From Mesorhizobium prunaredense (lineage in GTDB: Bacteria; Pseudomonadota; Alphaproteobacteria; Rhizobiales; Rhizobiaceae): a DNA stretch of 43,980 bases. The translations under genes were made by a program, and so were the position numbers. The number at the start of each line of letters is the position of its first letter. Positions within the stretch are counted from its first letter, which is position 1. The notes beneath the pieces were generated by a model. It made no database searches. It worked only from the letters and a program-made list of their open reading frames with translations, and had not been told where the DNA came from. The stretch spans positions 1 to 43,980 of the forward strand of contig NZ_FTPD01000024.1 of the NCBI RefSeq assembly GCF_900156895.1, written 5' to 3'. Below are positions 8,809 through 16,961 of the stretch, piece after piece.

Positions 8809-9612
8809 ATGCAAGATGGCAATGCCTTGGCAGTTCGGCCGGACGCCGATCCGGGCGAAGACAGGATTTCGGGCTCCCGCGAGAAGGGTCTCAATCGGGT
8901 GCTCCATATCCTGGAGTTTCTTCATGCGAACCAGCGTGCGATCGGGATTGGTGATCTCGCCAAGGGAGTGAATGCGCCACGCTCGACGATCTACACGCTT
9001 GTGCGCTCGCTCGTGGATGCGGGCCTGCTGGAAATGGCCGGCGACGGCAACCGGGTCTATTTCGGGAAGAAGCTTTATCTCTACGGAATGGACTATGTGC
9101 GCGGCAACGACCTGCTCAGGCGAGGGCGTCAGGAAGTCGACAACCTTTCGCGCGAGACAGGCGAGACCTCCGAATTGTGCATGCTGCAAAGCGGCCGCTA
9201 CACGATTGTCCATTCCAGTCCGGGCACCAGGCCGTTCCGGATCAGTTCGGCCACCGGTCTGCAGATCCCGCTTCCCTGGACCGCTTCCGGGCGGTTGCTT
9301 CTCGCCGGTTTCGAAAGGGCTGTGATCGAAGACATGGTGTCCGAGGACGATCTCGTCCTGCCGGACGGCCGCAGATTGTTGCTGGACGACTTCATAGAAG
9401 ATATCGCTACGGCCGGGGCTGCCGGCTACTGTGTGACCTCCGGTCTTGTCGACGCCTATACGAAGTGCCTTGCCGCGCCGGTCTTTTCAGCTGCCGGCAA
9501 GGTCGAGGCGACGATATGCCTGGTGGTTCCCATCGACACTTCCGAGGAGAAGACCGGCGATCTCATCGCCCTGCTGCGCGAACGCGCGGCGAGGCTTTCG
9601 ATCACGGGATGA
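8809..9612 (+). CDS. IclR family transcriptional regulator
   Basis: A 267-residue IclR-type regulator. The winged helix-turn-helix spans about residues 25-85 (LNRVLHILEFL, APRSTIYTLVRSLVDAGLL), followed by the effector-binding GAF-like domain with LPWTASGRLLLAGF and the C-terminal APVFSAAGKVEATICLVVP. It is divergent from the transporter/RidA/PLP operon and very probably controls it in response to the transported compound. The residues before 25 are a variable extension. AGGA lies 8-9 nt before the ATG. Confidence 0.92.
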   Translation: MQDGNALAVRPDADPGEDRISGSREKGLNRVLHILEFLHANQRAIGIGDLAKGVNAPRSTIYTLVRSLVDAGLLEMAGDGNRVYFGKKLYLYGMDYVRGNDLLRRGRQEVDNLSRETGETSELCMLQSGRYTIVHSSPGTRPFRISSATGLQIPLPWTASGRLLLAGFERAVIEDMVSEDDLVLPDGRRLLLDDFIEDIATAGAAGYCVTSGLVDAYTKCLAAPVFSAAGKVEATICLVVPIDTSEEKTGDLIALLRERAARLSITG

Positions 9613-9645
9613 GCAGGATTTGTCGCGACCGTAAGTGGGATTCGC

Positions 9646-9849
9646 TCACGCGATGATGTCGGGGATGATCCGGTCTTCCAGCGCCATCAGCCGGTCTTTC
9701 AGGAAAAGTTTTTTCTTCTTCATGCGCTGGATCTGCAGAGGGTCGCAGTTCATGGCGATCATCGCGTTGATGGCCGCGTCGAAATCGGCGTGCTCCTGCT
9801 TCAGCCGAGAATATTCGAGGCGGATATCAGCCTGTTCCTGTTCGGACAT
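9646..9849 (-). CDS. YdcH family (DUF465) small protein
   Basis: A 67-residue highly charged helical protein of the YdcH/DUF465 family. The core LKQEHADFDAAINAM and the basic run RMKKKKLFLKDRLMAL are family hallmarks. It forms a predicted coiled-coil hairpin; function unknown. A second family member lies divergently 240 bp away. Confidence 0.85.
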   Translation of the reverse strand: MSEQEQADIRLEYSRLKQEHADFDAAINAMIAMNCDPLQIQRMKKKKLFLKDRLMALEDRIIPDIIA

Positions 9850-10089
9850 TATCTACCGTCTGCACGTCTGCGGCGCCCAAAAATGGGCCTGATTGGGCGA
9901 GGCCGGAGGTATCTTGCACCGGCGCGCAGCCAATACCACATTTCGTATTGTCGTGGAATGCTACCACGCAGCATTCGACATCGGTGCCCGATAGTGGCAC
10001 ACTGTCATTATGCCGTCACAGAAGCGAATTTGCGGTGGGGCGCGCCTTGACGGCTGCAATCGAGGAAACCATGAAAGGGAGAACCAATC

Positions 10090-10275
10090 ATGTCTCTTGC
10101 ATCCCATCTTGATGAGCTGCAGCGGAAACACGGCGACATCGAACGCGAAATCGATGATGCGATGAACCATCCATCGGTCGACGACCTCGAAATCGTGAAT
10201 CTCAAGCGGCGCAAGCTGGCGCTCAAGGACGAGATTGAGAAATTGAAGGCGAAACCGAAACCCACCACGCACTGA
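10090..10275 (+). CDS. YdcH family (DUF465) small protein, second copy
   Basis: A 61-residue protein with the same pattern as its neighbour: HLDELQRKHGDIEREID, then VNLKRRKLALKDEIEKL and a short Lys/Pro tail. AGGGAG precedes the ATG. The gap to the first copy (9850-10089) is AT-richer and holds several short palindromes, for example CGTGG/CCACG at 9951-9967, and should contain both promoters. Function unknown. Confidence 0.85.
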   Translation: MSLASHLDELQRKHGDIEREIDDAMNHPSVDDLEIVNLKRRKLALKDEIEKLKAKPKPTTH

Positions 10276-10286
10276 CGCTCTTCCAC

Positions 10287-10381
10287 AGCGCTGCGTCCTT
10301 CGGACGCGCAAAGGGCGCGCTGTCGTGCTTCTAATTTGGCGCATGGTCCTTTCCGAAAATCCTTTCGGTTTCGGGGTCGTG
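10287..10381. repeat. composite intergenic repeat, copy 1
   Basis: The left half starts AGCGCTGCG and holds the hairpin GCGTCC-TTC-GGACGC; the right half is the imperfect palindrome GCGCATGG...TTTCCGAAAATC followed by TTTCGGTTTCGGG. The same two-part design occurs at 10541-10630 and 28336-28436. Confidence 0.7.
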
Positions 10382-10413
10382 TAGGGACAGTGCGCGCTTT
10401 GCGCGACCATCTT

Positions 10414-10440
10414 CTCCGGTGGCAACCAATGCCGCCGGAG
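10414..10440. repeat. inverted repeat between two composite repeats
   Basis: CTCCGGTGGCA and TGCCGCCGGAG form 11-bp arms with one mismatch around a 5-nt loop. The gene-free stretch 10276-10648 is otherwise occupied by two composite repeats; no credible gene was seen in it. Confidence 0.5.
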
Positions 10441-10540
10441 CGTTTCCTTATTTGTCCGGCGCTTCGATTTGGCAGGTTTGCCTGCCTGTCGCCATTGACA
10501 AGCCATCTTTGCTCCTCCACCTCATGCCGGGACCTTCTAT

Positions 10541-10630
10541 AGCGCCGCGCCTTCTTTCGGACGCGCAAGGACGCTGTATTTTGATTTTTGCGCAGATTGT
10601 TTCCGGAAACCGATTCCGGAATTCGGCGCT
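10541..10630. repeat. composite intergenic repeat, copy 2
   Basis: Begins AGCGCCGCGCC, contains TTCGGACGCGCAAGGACGC, and ends in the palindromic GTTTCCGGAAACCGATTCC arm and GGCGCT. It lies just before ispG, so it sits in the promoter or leader of that gene. Confidence 0.7.
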
Positions 10631-10648
10631 AACAAAGGGCAGCCGGCC

Positions 10649-11902
10649 ATGACCGGATATTTTTCTTCACCCTTCCCGCGCCGCACGTCTGTCGGTGTCG
10701 ACGTCGGCGGCGTGATGGTCGGCGGGGGCGCCCCTGTCGTCGTTCAGTCGATGACCAATACCGACACCGCCGATGTCGACCAGACAGTCGCTCAAGTTGC
10801 GGCGCTGCATCGCGCCGGCTCCGAGATCGTGCGCATCACCGTCGACCGCGATGAGAGTGCCGCCGCCGTGCCCGCCATCCGCGAGCGGCTCGAACGACTC
10901 GGCATCAATGTGCCGCTGGTCGGCGATTTCCACTATATCGGCCACAAGCTGCTCGCCGACCACCCGGCTTGCGCCGAGGCGCTGGCCAAATACCGCATCA
11001 ATCCAGGCAATGTCGGCTTCAAGGACAAGAAGGACCGGCAGTTCGCGGCGATCGTCGAGATGGCGATCCGGTACGACAAGCCGGTGCGCATCGGCGTCAA
11101 CTGGGGGTCGCTCGACCAGGAGCTTTTGACCAGGCTGATGGACGACAACCAGCGCCAAGGCTTTCCGCTGACGGCGCAGGAGGTGACGCGCGAGGCGATC
11201 GTGCAGTCGGCGATCCTTTCGGCCGAAATGGCCGAGGAGATCGGCCTTGGCCGCGAGAAGATCATCCTCTCGGCTAAGGTCAGCGGTGTGCAGGATCTGA
11301 TCGCGGTCTACACCGAGCTTGCCACCCGCTCCAACCACGCGCTGCATCTCGGCCTCACAGAGGCCGGCATGGGTTCGAAAGGCATCGTCGCCTCGTCCGC
11401 GGCGATGGGCATTCTTCTCCAGCAAGGCATCGGCGACACGATCCGCATCTCGCTGACGCCGGAGCCGAACGGCGACCGCACCCGCGAGGTGCAAGTGTCG
11501 CAGGAACTCCTGCAGACCATGGGGTTTCGGCAGTTCGTGCCGATCGTCGCCGCCTGCCCCGGCTGCGGCCGCACCACCTCTACCGTGTTCCAGGAACTCG
11601 CGCAGGACATCCAGGCCGATCTGCGCAAGAACATGCCGGTGTGGCGTGAAAAATACCCCGGCGTCGAAAACCTCAAAGTCGCGGTGATGGGCTGCATCGT
11701 CAACGGTCCGGGTGAATCCAAACATGCCGATATCGGCATTTCGCTGCCCGGCACCGGCGAGACGCCGACGGCGCCGGTATTCGTCGACGGCAGGAAGGCG
11801 GCGACGCTGCGCGGGCCTTCGATCGCCGCCGACTTCGAGAAAATGGTCGCCGACTATATCGAGCAGCGGTTTGGGCAACCTGGCAAGGCTGCGGCGGAGT
11901 AG
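10649..11902 (+). CDS. ispG: 4-hydroxy-3-methylbut-2-enyl diphosphate synthase
   Basis: IspG (GcpE), 417 residues, converts MEcPP to HMBPP in the non-mevalonate isoprenoid pathway using a [4Fe-4S] cluster. The N-terminal barrel has VVVQSMTNTDT (about 30-40) and the cluster-binding C-terminal domain shows ACPGCGRTT and VMGCIVNGPGE with the three cysteine ligands. Length is typical. The ATG at 10649 directly precedes the conserved SSPFPRRTS opening. A lytic transglycosylase gene follows after 4 nt, suggesting co-transcription. Confidence 0.97.
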   Translation: MTGYFSSPFPRRTSVGVDVGGVMVGGGAPVVVQSMTNTDTADVDQTVAQVAALHRAGSEIVRITVDRDESAAAVPAIRERLERLGINVPLVGDFHYIGHKLLADHPACAEALAKYRINPGNVGFKDKKDRQFAAIVEMAIRYDKPVRIGVNWGSLDQELLTRLMDDNQRQGFPLTAQEVTREAIVQSAILSAEMAEEIGLGREKIILSAKVSGVQDLIAVYTELATRSNHALHLGLTEAGMGSKGIVASSAAMGILLQQGIGDTIRISLTPEPNGDRTREVQVSQELLQTMGFRQFVPIVAACPGCGRTTSTVFQELAQDIQADLRKNMPVWREKYPGVENLKVAVMGCIVNGPGESKHADIGISLPGTGETPTAPVFVDGRKAATLRGPSIAADFEKMVADYIEQRFGQPGKAAAE

Positions 11903-11906
11903 GTCG

Positions 11907-12779
11907 ATGCGGCGCTTCCCTTGGGCGACGCCGATTTTGCTTGGTGGATTGGTTCTGCTTGGTGGGCTGGGCTGGGCGACAGCCGTCCACGCCGATCCGC
12001 CGCGCCCCGCCAGGCAGCGGCTGCTCGACCGTGTTTGCAATCTGATCGAGGCGCATGCCGATCAAAACGGCCTGCCCAAGGATTTCTTTGCCCGGTTGAT
12101 CTGGAAGGAAAGCCGCTTCGATCCCAATGCAGTCAGTCCGGTTGGCGCCGAAGGCATTGCCCAGTTCATGCCGGGCACCGCCAAGATACGCGGTCTCGCC
12201 AATTCCTTCGATATCGAGCAGGCCATTCCGGCCTCGGCAAAATATCTCGCCGAAATGAAAACCGGCTTCGGCAATCTGGGCCTGGCCGCCGCCGCCTACA
12301 ATGCCGGCGAAAGCCGGGTATCGCGCTGGCTGAGTTCCGGCGGCTTCCTGCCGATGGAGACCGAAAACTACGTCCTGGACATCATGGGCGAGCCGGCCGA
12401 CAGGTTCACCGACACCGCCTATGCCGGCAGCATCCAGCCGCTCGACAAGAAAGCGAGCTTCGCGGTCGCCTGCCGCAGGCTGCCGGTCATCAAGTCGCAG
12501 ACCGTGGCCATGGCGTCGATCAACGTCAAGCCGTGGGGCGTGCAGGTGGCCGGCAATTTCCGCCGCGCCGCGGCGCTCAATCAATGGACTGGTGTGAAGC
12601 GCCGGTTTCCGGCCTTGCTCAACGGCCATGATCCGGTGGTCAGCCGGGTGCGCTCGCCGATCGGCAGGCGCGGCATCTATGCAGTCCGGATCGGCGCCGA
12701 CTCCAAAGCCAAGGCCGACACCATCTGCCGGAAACTGCAAAGCGTCGGCGGTGCATGCATTGTGGTGCGGAATCGGTGA
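11907..12779 (+). CDS. lytic transglycosylase with C-terminal SPOR-like domain
   Basis: Soluble or anchored murein lytic transglycosylase (SLT fold), about 290 residues from the ATG at 11907, 4 nt after ispG. It has a signal sequence (ILLGGLVLLGGLGWATAVHA), the catalytic glutamate in LIWKESRFDPNAV, the GIAQFMPGT motif and AAAAYNAGESRV. The last 50 residues (GIYAVRIGADSKAKADTICR) resemble a SPOR peptidoglycan-binding domain. It cleaves peptidoglycan strands in the periplasm. The reading frame is open further upstream inside ispG, but that part is not coding here. Confidence 0.88.
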   Translation: MRRFPWATPILLGGLVLLGGLGWATAVHADPPRPARQRLLDRVCNLIEAHADQNGLPKDFFARLIWKESRFDPNAVSPVGAEGIAQFMPGTAKIRGLANSFDIEQAIPASAKYLAEMKTGFGNLGLAAAAYNAGESRVSRWLSSGGFLPMETENYVLDIMGEPADRFTDTAYAGSIQPLDKKASFAVACRRLPVIKSQTVAMASINVKPWGVQVAGNFRRAAALNQWTGVKRRFPALLNGHDPVVSRVRSPIGRRGIYAVRIGADSKAKADTICRKLQSVGGACIVVRNR

Positions 12780-12844
12780 TGGGGGACTGACCGATTTGCC
12801 CGACAACTGGCGTGGCGAGCCATACGCTCCGACATCGCCCGAAA

Positions 12845-13033
12845 TCATCCCGATCGGCCGGCTGCGTTAGCCCGGACATTGCTTCGCCTTGAGCGTTTTT
12901 CCATTCTTTGACGTGACCGATTGAGCGTACGGATAAGCCAAAGACACCACCGCCCAATTGCGGCGCTGCGCTGACGACGTGCCCACCGATGCAGTTCGTG
13001 AGCATCTCGCAGGTTTACGTGTTCTGAACCCAT
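12845..13033 (-). CDS. small basic hypothetical protein
   Basis: A 62-codon frame whose ATG at 13033 is preceded by an excellent ribosome site (GAGGAGG, 4 nt away). The product has a tryptophan-rich, semi-hydrophobic stretch (AAIGRWCLWLIRTLNR) and a very basic tail. I do not recognise a family. It is divergent from the LysR gene, the classical position of a LysR target. The rest of the gap 12780-13143 holds only the perfect palindrome CCGATAATCGG at 13092-13102. Confidence 0.4.
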   Translation of the reverse strand: MGSEHVNLRDAHELHRWARRQRSAAIGRWCLWLIRTLNRSRQRMEKRSRRSNVRANAAGRSG

Positions 13034-13143
13034 GGCACCTCCTCTCCAGCATTTTGCATGCTGAAGAGGAACATATTATGGTTCGTATCTGCCGATAATC
13101 GGTGATAATTTCCGTTCATCTGTGACGAATTGGAATAGATATC

Positions 13144-14052
13144 ATGGACCGGCAAGAGACGATGGGTGTGTTCCTGGCCGTTGTCGAGGAAGGCGACTTC
13201 TCGGCAGCGGCACGCCGGCTGCGGATGACACCTTCGGCCGTCAGCAAAATCATCGGTCGGCTTGAGTCCCGCCTTGGCGTGCGCTTGCTGCAGCGCTCGA
13301 CGCGGCGCATCAGCTTGACGGCGGAAGGCAGCACCTATGCCGACAGCGCTCGCCGCATCCTGAACGACATCAAAGAGGCTGAAATCGCGGTTCAACCCGG
13401 TGCAGAACCGCGCGGCCGGCTGCGCGTCAGTCTTCCGAGCGCCTTCGGCCATCGCTTGATCGTGCCAATGTTGCCGGCCTTCATCGATCGCTACCCGGCC
13501 ATCGAACTCGAGCTGATGTTCACAGATGCGATTGTCGACCTGTTGGCTGAGGAAACGGACGTCGCCGTGCGCGTTGCCGCACACAGCGATTCCAGGCTGG
13601 TGGTGCGGCGGCTGGCGCCCAATCGCCGTGTCATTTGCGCATCACCTCGATATCTCGAAAGACATGGCATGCCGATAACGCCAGACGACCTTCAAGGTCA
13701 CATCTGTCTTGGCGTCACAGCACGCGGCGGTCTCAATATCTGGGAGTTCGATGGCCCGGACGGTCTGCAAAGCATGCGTATCCGCAGCCCGATAGAGGCC
13801 AACAGCACGGAAGCGCTACGCCGGCTGGCGCTTGCCGGTATAGGCATCATCCGCATGTCGGAGATATTGGTCGGGCCGGATATCAAGGCAGGCAGACTGA
13901 CCGCGCTGCTCACCAGATACAATCATCCTGACGGAACGCCAATCTGCGCTGTCTATCCGCCTGGCCGAATTCTGTCGCCGCGCGTGCGCGTGTTCGTGGA
14001 TTTCCTGGCCGAACAGTTCGCCAACCCTCCTTGGCTACACGGCGCGCCATAG
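13144..14052 (+). CDS. LysR family transcriptional regulator
   Basis: A 302-residue LysR-type regulator. The helix-turn-helix covers about residues 15-42 (DFSAAARRLRMTPSAVSKII) and is followed by LGVRLLQRSTRRISLTAEG and the substrate-binding domain from about residue 92 (GRLRVSLPSAFGHR). It resembles the subgroup often linked to small oxidoreductase or transporter genes. The only divergent candidate target is the small frame at 12845-13033. It converges on the polyprenyl synthase gene. Confidence 0.92.
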   Translation: MDRQETMGVFLAVVEEGDFSAAARRLRMTPSAVSKIIGRLESRLGVRLLQRSTRRISLTAEGSTYADSARRILNDIKEAEIAVQPGAEPRGRLRVSLPSAFGHRLIVPMLPAFIDRYPAIELELMFTDAIVDLLAEETDVAVRVAAHSDSRLVVRRLAPNRRVICASPRYLERHGMPITPDDLQGHICLGVTARGGLNIWEFDGPDGLQSMRIRSPIEANSTEALRRLALAGIGIIRMSEILVGPDIKAGRLTALLTRYNHPDGTPICAVYPPGRILSPRVRVFVDFLAEQFANPPWLHGAP

Positions 14053-14077
14053 GACGGGAGTACAGCTTGGAACAGCG

Positions 14078-14995
14078 TCAGCTGTTGCGGGCCGCCACGA
14101 ATTCCGCTGCCTGCTTCAGAAGCACGGCGTCTTCGCCATAGGGACAAAGCAAGGCGTGGGCCTGGTCGACGAGGCCTTGAAGCTGGTTCCGCGCCCAGTT
14201 GGCGCCGTGCAGCGCCACCAGCGTCGCCTTGCCGGCGGCTGCGTCCTTGCCGGTCGCCTTGCCCATCTGGCGCGCATCCGCCGTCAGATCGAGCAGGTCG
14301 TCGGCGAGTTGAAAGGCAAGCCCGATCGCCGAGCCGAACTCCGCCAGTCTTTCACGGTCGGCCGCCGGCGCGCCGGCAACAATTGCGCCCGCCTCGCAGG
14401 CGAAGCGGATCAACGCGCCGGTCTTCATCGCCTGAAGCCGGATGATGCCGGCTTCCTCCGGCTGGATACGCTCGGCTTCGAGATCGAGCATCTGGCCGCC
14501 GACCATGCCGCCGGCTCCGGCGGCGCGGGCCAGCGCCAGCACCAGCGCCGCCCGCCGTTCGGCCGGCAGCATTGTCGCTTCGTCGGCAATGATGTCGAAG
14601 GCGAGCGCCAGCAAGGCGTCGCCGGCGAGGATGGCGGTCGCCTCGTCGAAGGCCTTGTGAACGGTGGGCTGGCCTCGGCGCAGATCGTCGTCGTCCATGG
14701 CCGGCAGATCGTCATGGATCAGCGAGTAGCAATGCACGCATTCGAGCGCCGCCGCCACGCGCAGCGCCGCCTCGCCGTCGGCGGAAAACAGCGCGGCGCT
14801 TTCCATCACCAGGAAAGGGCGCAGGCGCTTGCCGCCGTTCAAAACGCCGTGGCGCATCGCCTCCATCAGACGCTGCGGCCGCGCGATCTCGCCTGAAAGC
14901 GGGCGGTCGTCGAGCAGCCGCCTGAGCAGCGCCTCGATCGGCCCTGTGCTTGCGAGAAGCGCTGCTTCGAACGGAATTTGATCGTCTTTCGCCAT
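14078..14995 (-). CDS. ispA: short-chain polyprenyl diphosphate synthase (farnesyl type)
   Basis: All-trans polyprenyl synthase of the IspA type, about 305 residues from the ATG at 14995. The first aspartate-rich motif is DDLPAMDDDD, the second is QLADDLLD, and GGKRLRPFLV binds the isopentenyl diphosphate. It condenses isopentenyl diphosphate onto allylic partners to give farnesyl (possibly geranylgeranyl) diphosphate. An upstream in-frame TTG at 15040 is possible but MAKDDQIPFEAALL fits the family start. It is divergent from mtgA, which uses a polyprenyl-linked substrate. Confidence 0.88.
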   Translation of the reverse strand: MAKDDQIPFEAALLASTGPIEALLRRLLDDRPLSGEIARPQRLMEAMRHGVLNGGKRLRPFLVMESAALFSADGEAALRVAAALECVHCYSLIHDDLPAMDDDDLRRGQPTVHKAFDEATAILAGDALLALAFDIIADEATMLPAERRAALVLALARAAGAGGMVGGQMLDLEAERIQPEEAGIIRLQAMKTGALIRFACEAGAIVAGAPAADRERLAEFGSAIGLAFQLADDLLDLTADARQMGKATGKDAAAGKATLVALHGANWARNQLQGLVDQAHALLCPYGEDAVLLKQAAEFVAARNS

Positions 14996-15124
14996 GCCGG
15001 GGACGGGTAGCCGACACTCAGACGTTGCGCAAGAAGCCAAGCGCCATTATGCCGGGGCAGGGAGCAGCATGGATTGAGCGGCTTGGCGGAACCGATCGTC
15101 GATCACGAAACCGAAGGGCTTGAT

Positions 15125-15844
15125 ATGGCGAGGCCGAAACGCGACAACCGCATCGGTCTCAAACGTTGGCCCCGGCACTGGGTCCGGCGCGGTATCACCG
15201 TCGCCGTGGTGCTGGCGCTGATGCCGCTGGTGTTGACCTTTCTGTATCTGCCGCCGTTCGTGCATCCGGTATCGACACTGATGCTGAAGGATCTGGCGAC
15301 GTTTTCGGGCTATGACCGGCGCTGGGTCTCGATCGACGATGTGGCGCCGGCGCTGGCGCATTCGGTCATCATGTCGGAGGACGGGCAGTTCTGTTTCCAT
15401 CGCGGCATCGACCTCGGCGAGTTGAGGGGCGTCGTCGACGATGCGCTGGCCGGCGAGATGACGCGCGGCGCCTCGACCATCACCATGCAGAGCGTCAAGA
15501 ACCTCTATCTCTGGTCAAGGCCGCTGGGCTCGGTCCGGAAAGTCGTTGAACTGCCGCTCGCTGTCTATGTCGACATGGTGATGTCGAAACGGCGCATCAT
15601 GGAAATCTATCTCAATATCGCCGAATGGGGGCCGGGCATCTATGGCATCGAGGCCGCCGCCCAGCACCATTTCGGGGTTTCGGCAAAACGATTGTCGCGT
15701 CGCCAGGCGGCGCTGCTTGCCGTCACCTTGCCGAACCCGATCACGCGCAACCCGGCCAAGCCCGGGCCGGGGCTGAGACGGCTGGCCTCGCTGATCGAGC
15801 GGCGCGCCGGCCGGTCCGGCGCCTATGTCGGTTGTCTGCGATAG
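15125..15844 (+). CDS. mtgA: monofunctional peptidoglycan glycosyltransferase
   Basis: Family GT51 enzyme, about 239 residues from the ATG at 15125 (AAGGG upstream); a TTG at 15074 would add 17 residues. One membrane anchor lies near residues 25-45 (GITVAVVLALMPLVLTFLYL). The catalytic glutamate is in MSEDGQFCFHRG, followed by GASTITMQSVKNLYLW and the RRIMEIYLNIAEWG block. It polymerises lipid II into glycan chains at the inner membrane and has no transpeptidase domain. Confidence 0.94.
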   Translation: MARPKRDNRIGLKRWPRHWVRRGITVAVVLALMPLVLTFLYLPPFVHPVSTLMLKDLATFSGYDRRWVSIDDVAPALAHSVIMSEDGQFCFHRGIDLGELRGVVDDALAGEMTRGASTITMQSVKNLYLWSRPLGSVRKVVELPLAVYVDMVMSKRRIMEIYLNIAEWGPGIYGIEAAAQHHFGVSAKRLSRRQAALLAVTLPNPITRNPAKPGPGLRRLASLIERRAGRSGAYVGCLR

Positions 15845-15981
15845 CTTAAAAAAATTCGCGGCGGCGCTGGCCAAAACGGCGCAGGGCGTGTATAGGCACC
15901 CGACTTTCTCAGATTCCGGCCCTGATGCGGCCCTTTCACGAGGGCAGCCGGGGCATTTTGACCATGTAGTGGAGCATATCC

Positions 15982-16164
15982 ATGGCCGTACCGAAACGAA
16001 AAACCTCTCCGTCGAAGCGCGGCATGCGCCGTTCGGCCGATGCATTGAAGGCCCCGACCTATGTCGAGGACAAGAATTCCGGCGAGATGCGCCGGCCGCA
16101 CCATATCGACCTGAAGACCGGCATGTATCGCGGTCGCCAGGTTCTCGAGCCGAAGGAAAGCTGA
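15982..16164 (+). CDS. rpmF: 50S ribosomal protein L32 (zinc-free type)
   Basis: L32, 60 residues, starting MAVPKRKTSPSKRGMRRS and including PHHIDLKTGMYRGRQV. It has no cysteine pair, as in other alphaproteobacteria. It stands alone with its own terminator, downstream of mtgA; the plsX/fabH partners seen in other bacteria are absent. Confidence 0.97.
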   Translation: MAVPKRKTSPSKRGMRRSADALKAPTYVEDKNSGEMRRPHHIDLKTGMYRGRQVLEPKES

Positions 16165-16192
16165 GAACGCTTTCGACGGTTTGTGACTATCG

Positions 16193-16218
16193 AAGGACCG
16201 GCCATCGCGCCGGTCTTT
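16193..16218 (+). terminator. terminator of rpmF
   Basis: AAGGACCGGC and its GCCGGTCTTT complement form a 10-bp stem (one G-T pair) around CATCGC, followed by a T-rich stretch, 29 nt after the rpmF stop. Confidence 0.8.
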
Positions 16219-16352
16219 CTGCGTTTTGCGCAGATGATCGCCCACCGAATTGTTTTCAAACATGCCAGAAGCCGTACCGGATGCAGCCGTACCGGCTGGT
16301 ACTGTTATTTCGCACGGTCTCTTTCCGTGTTCGCGGTCGCGTGCGAAAATTC

Positions 16353-16380
16353 TTGACGGCGAACGCCGAGCGCATACTAG
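16353..16380 (+). promoter_or_regulatory. sigma-70-like promoter of the membrane protein gene
   Basis: TTGACG (16353-16358), a 16-nt spacer and TACTAG (16375-16380), with the gene start 27 nt further on. Good match to housekeeping promoter consensus. Confidence 0.5.
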
Positions 16381-16407
16381 AGAAGGCTGTCCAACCGGAG
16401 CCTTCTG

Positions 16408-16809
16408 ATGTTCGGTGCAATCCCGCTGCTGATCGTGCCCTTCGTCCTCTATAATCTAGGGCTTCTGGGAATATTCGGCGGCGGCGACGATCCCTGGGCA
16501 ATCCAAATGTTCTCGATCCGAATGATGTCGGGCGGCGTGTTCTCGATGACGCTCGGCGATCTGATCGTGCTGATCGGGCTGCTTCTCTTCTTCGTCGAGA
16601 TCGTGAAGTCGACACGCACGTCGAGCGCCTCGATCATGGACCACCTGTTGTCGACCTTCGTCTTCGTGGCGTTCCTGGTCGAGTTCCTGCTGGTGAAGGG
16701 CGCGGCGCACTCGGTTTTCTTTACGTTGATGGTCATCGCACTGGTCGACGTCCTGGCCGGCTTCTCGGTATCGATGCGAGCAGCCACCCGTGACATCAAC
16801 ATGGGCTGA
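16408..16809 (+). CDS. small integral membrane protein, unknown function
   Basis: A 133-residue protein with about four hydrophobic helices: IPLLIVPFVLYNLGLLGIF, LGDLIVLIGLLLFFVEIV, LLSTFVFVAFLVEFLL and FFTLMVIALVDVLAGF. No catalytic motif is visible. Such proteins are conserved in Rhizobiales as uncharacterised membrane proteins. A good promoter precedes it, and a palindromic repeat begins at its stop codon. Confidence 0.75.
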   Translation: MFGAIPLLIVPFVLYNLGLLGIFGGGDDPWAIQMFSIRMMSGGVFSMTLGDLIVLIGLLLFFVEIVKSTRTSSASIMDHLLSTFVFVAFLVEFLLVKGAAHSVFFTLMVIALVDVLAGFSVSMRAATRDINMG

Positions 16810-16882
16810 TGCATGTCGCGCAAAAGCATGCCCGTGGGCTTGAACCGAGGGTGCGCAGCGGTTTTGCTATAACGACATGCAT
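16809..16882. repeat. ATGCATGTCG-ended palindromic repeat, long copy
   Basis: Identical inverted ends ATGCATGTCG (16809-16818) and CGACATGCAT (16873-16882). On the minus strand the core reads TTATAGCAAAACCGCTGC and ends GCTTTTGCG, as in the copy at 28662-28710, with about 25 extra internal bases. It starts at the last base of the membrane protein stop codon. Confidence 0.8.
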
Positions 16883-16901
16883 AAAAGGCGGTGAAGCCGC
16901 C
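16883..16901 (-). terminator. terminator of the small basic protein gene
   Basis: On the minus strand GGCGG-CTTCA-CCGCC is followed by TTTT, 60 nt after the stop at 16962. It abuts the palindromic repeat exactly. Confidence 0.6.
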
Positions 16902-16961
16902 GCCTCGTTGTCAGCACCTGCCGACGACGGGCAGGACAGGCCCGCCCGACACGCTGGACCG

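Noticed and set aside
9850..10089. Additional gene between the two YdcH genes
   Set aside because: No frame with a ribosome site; the stretch contains short palindromes and is best seen as a divergent promoter region.
11712..11906. Upstream extension of the lytic transglycosylase frame
   Set aside because: It overlaps the conserved C-terminus of ispG and lies before a proper signal peptide start at 11907.
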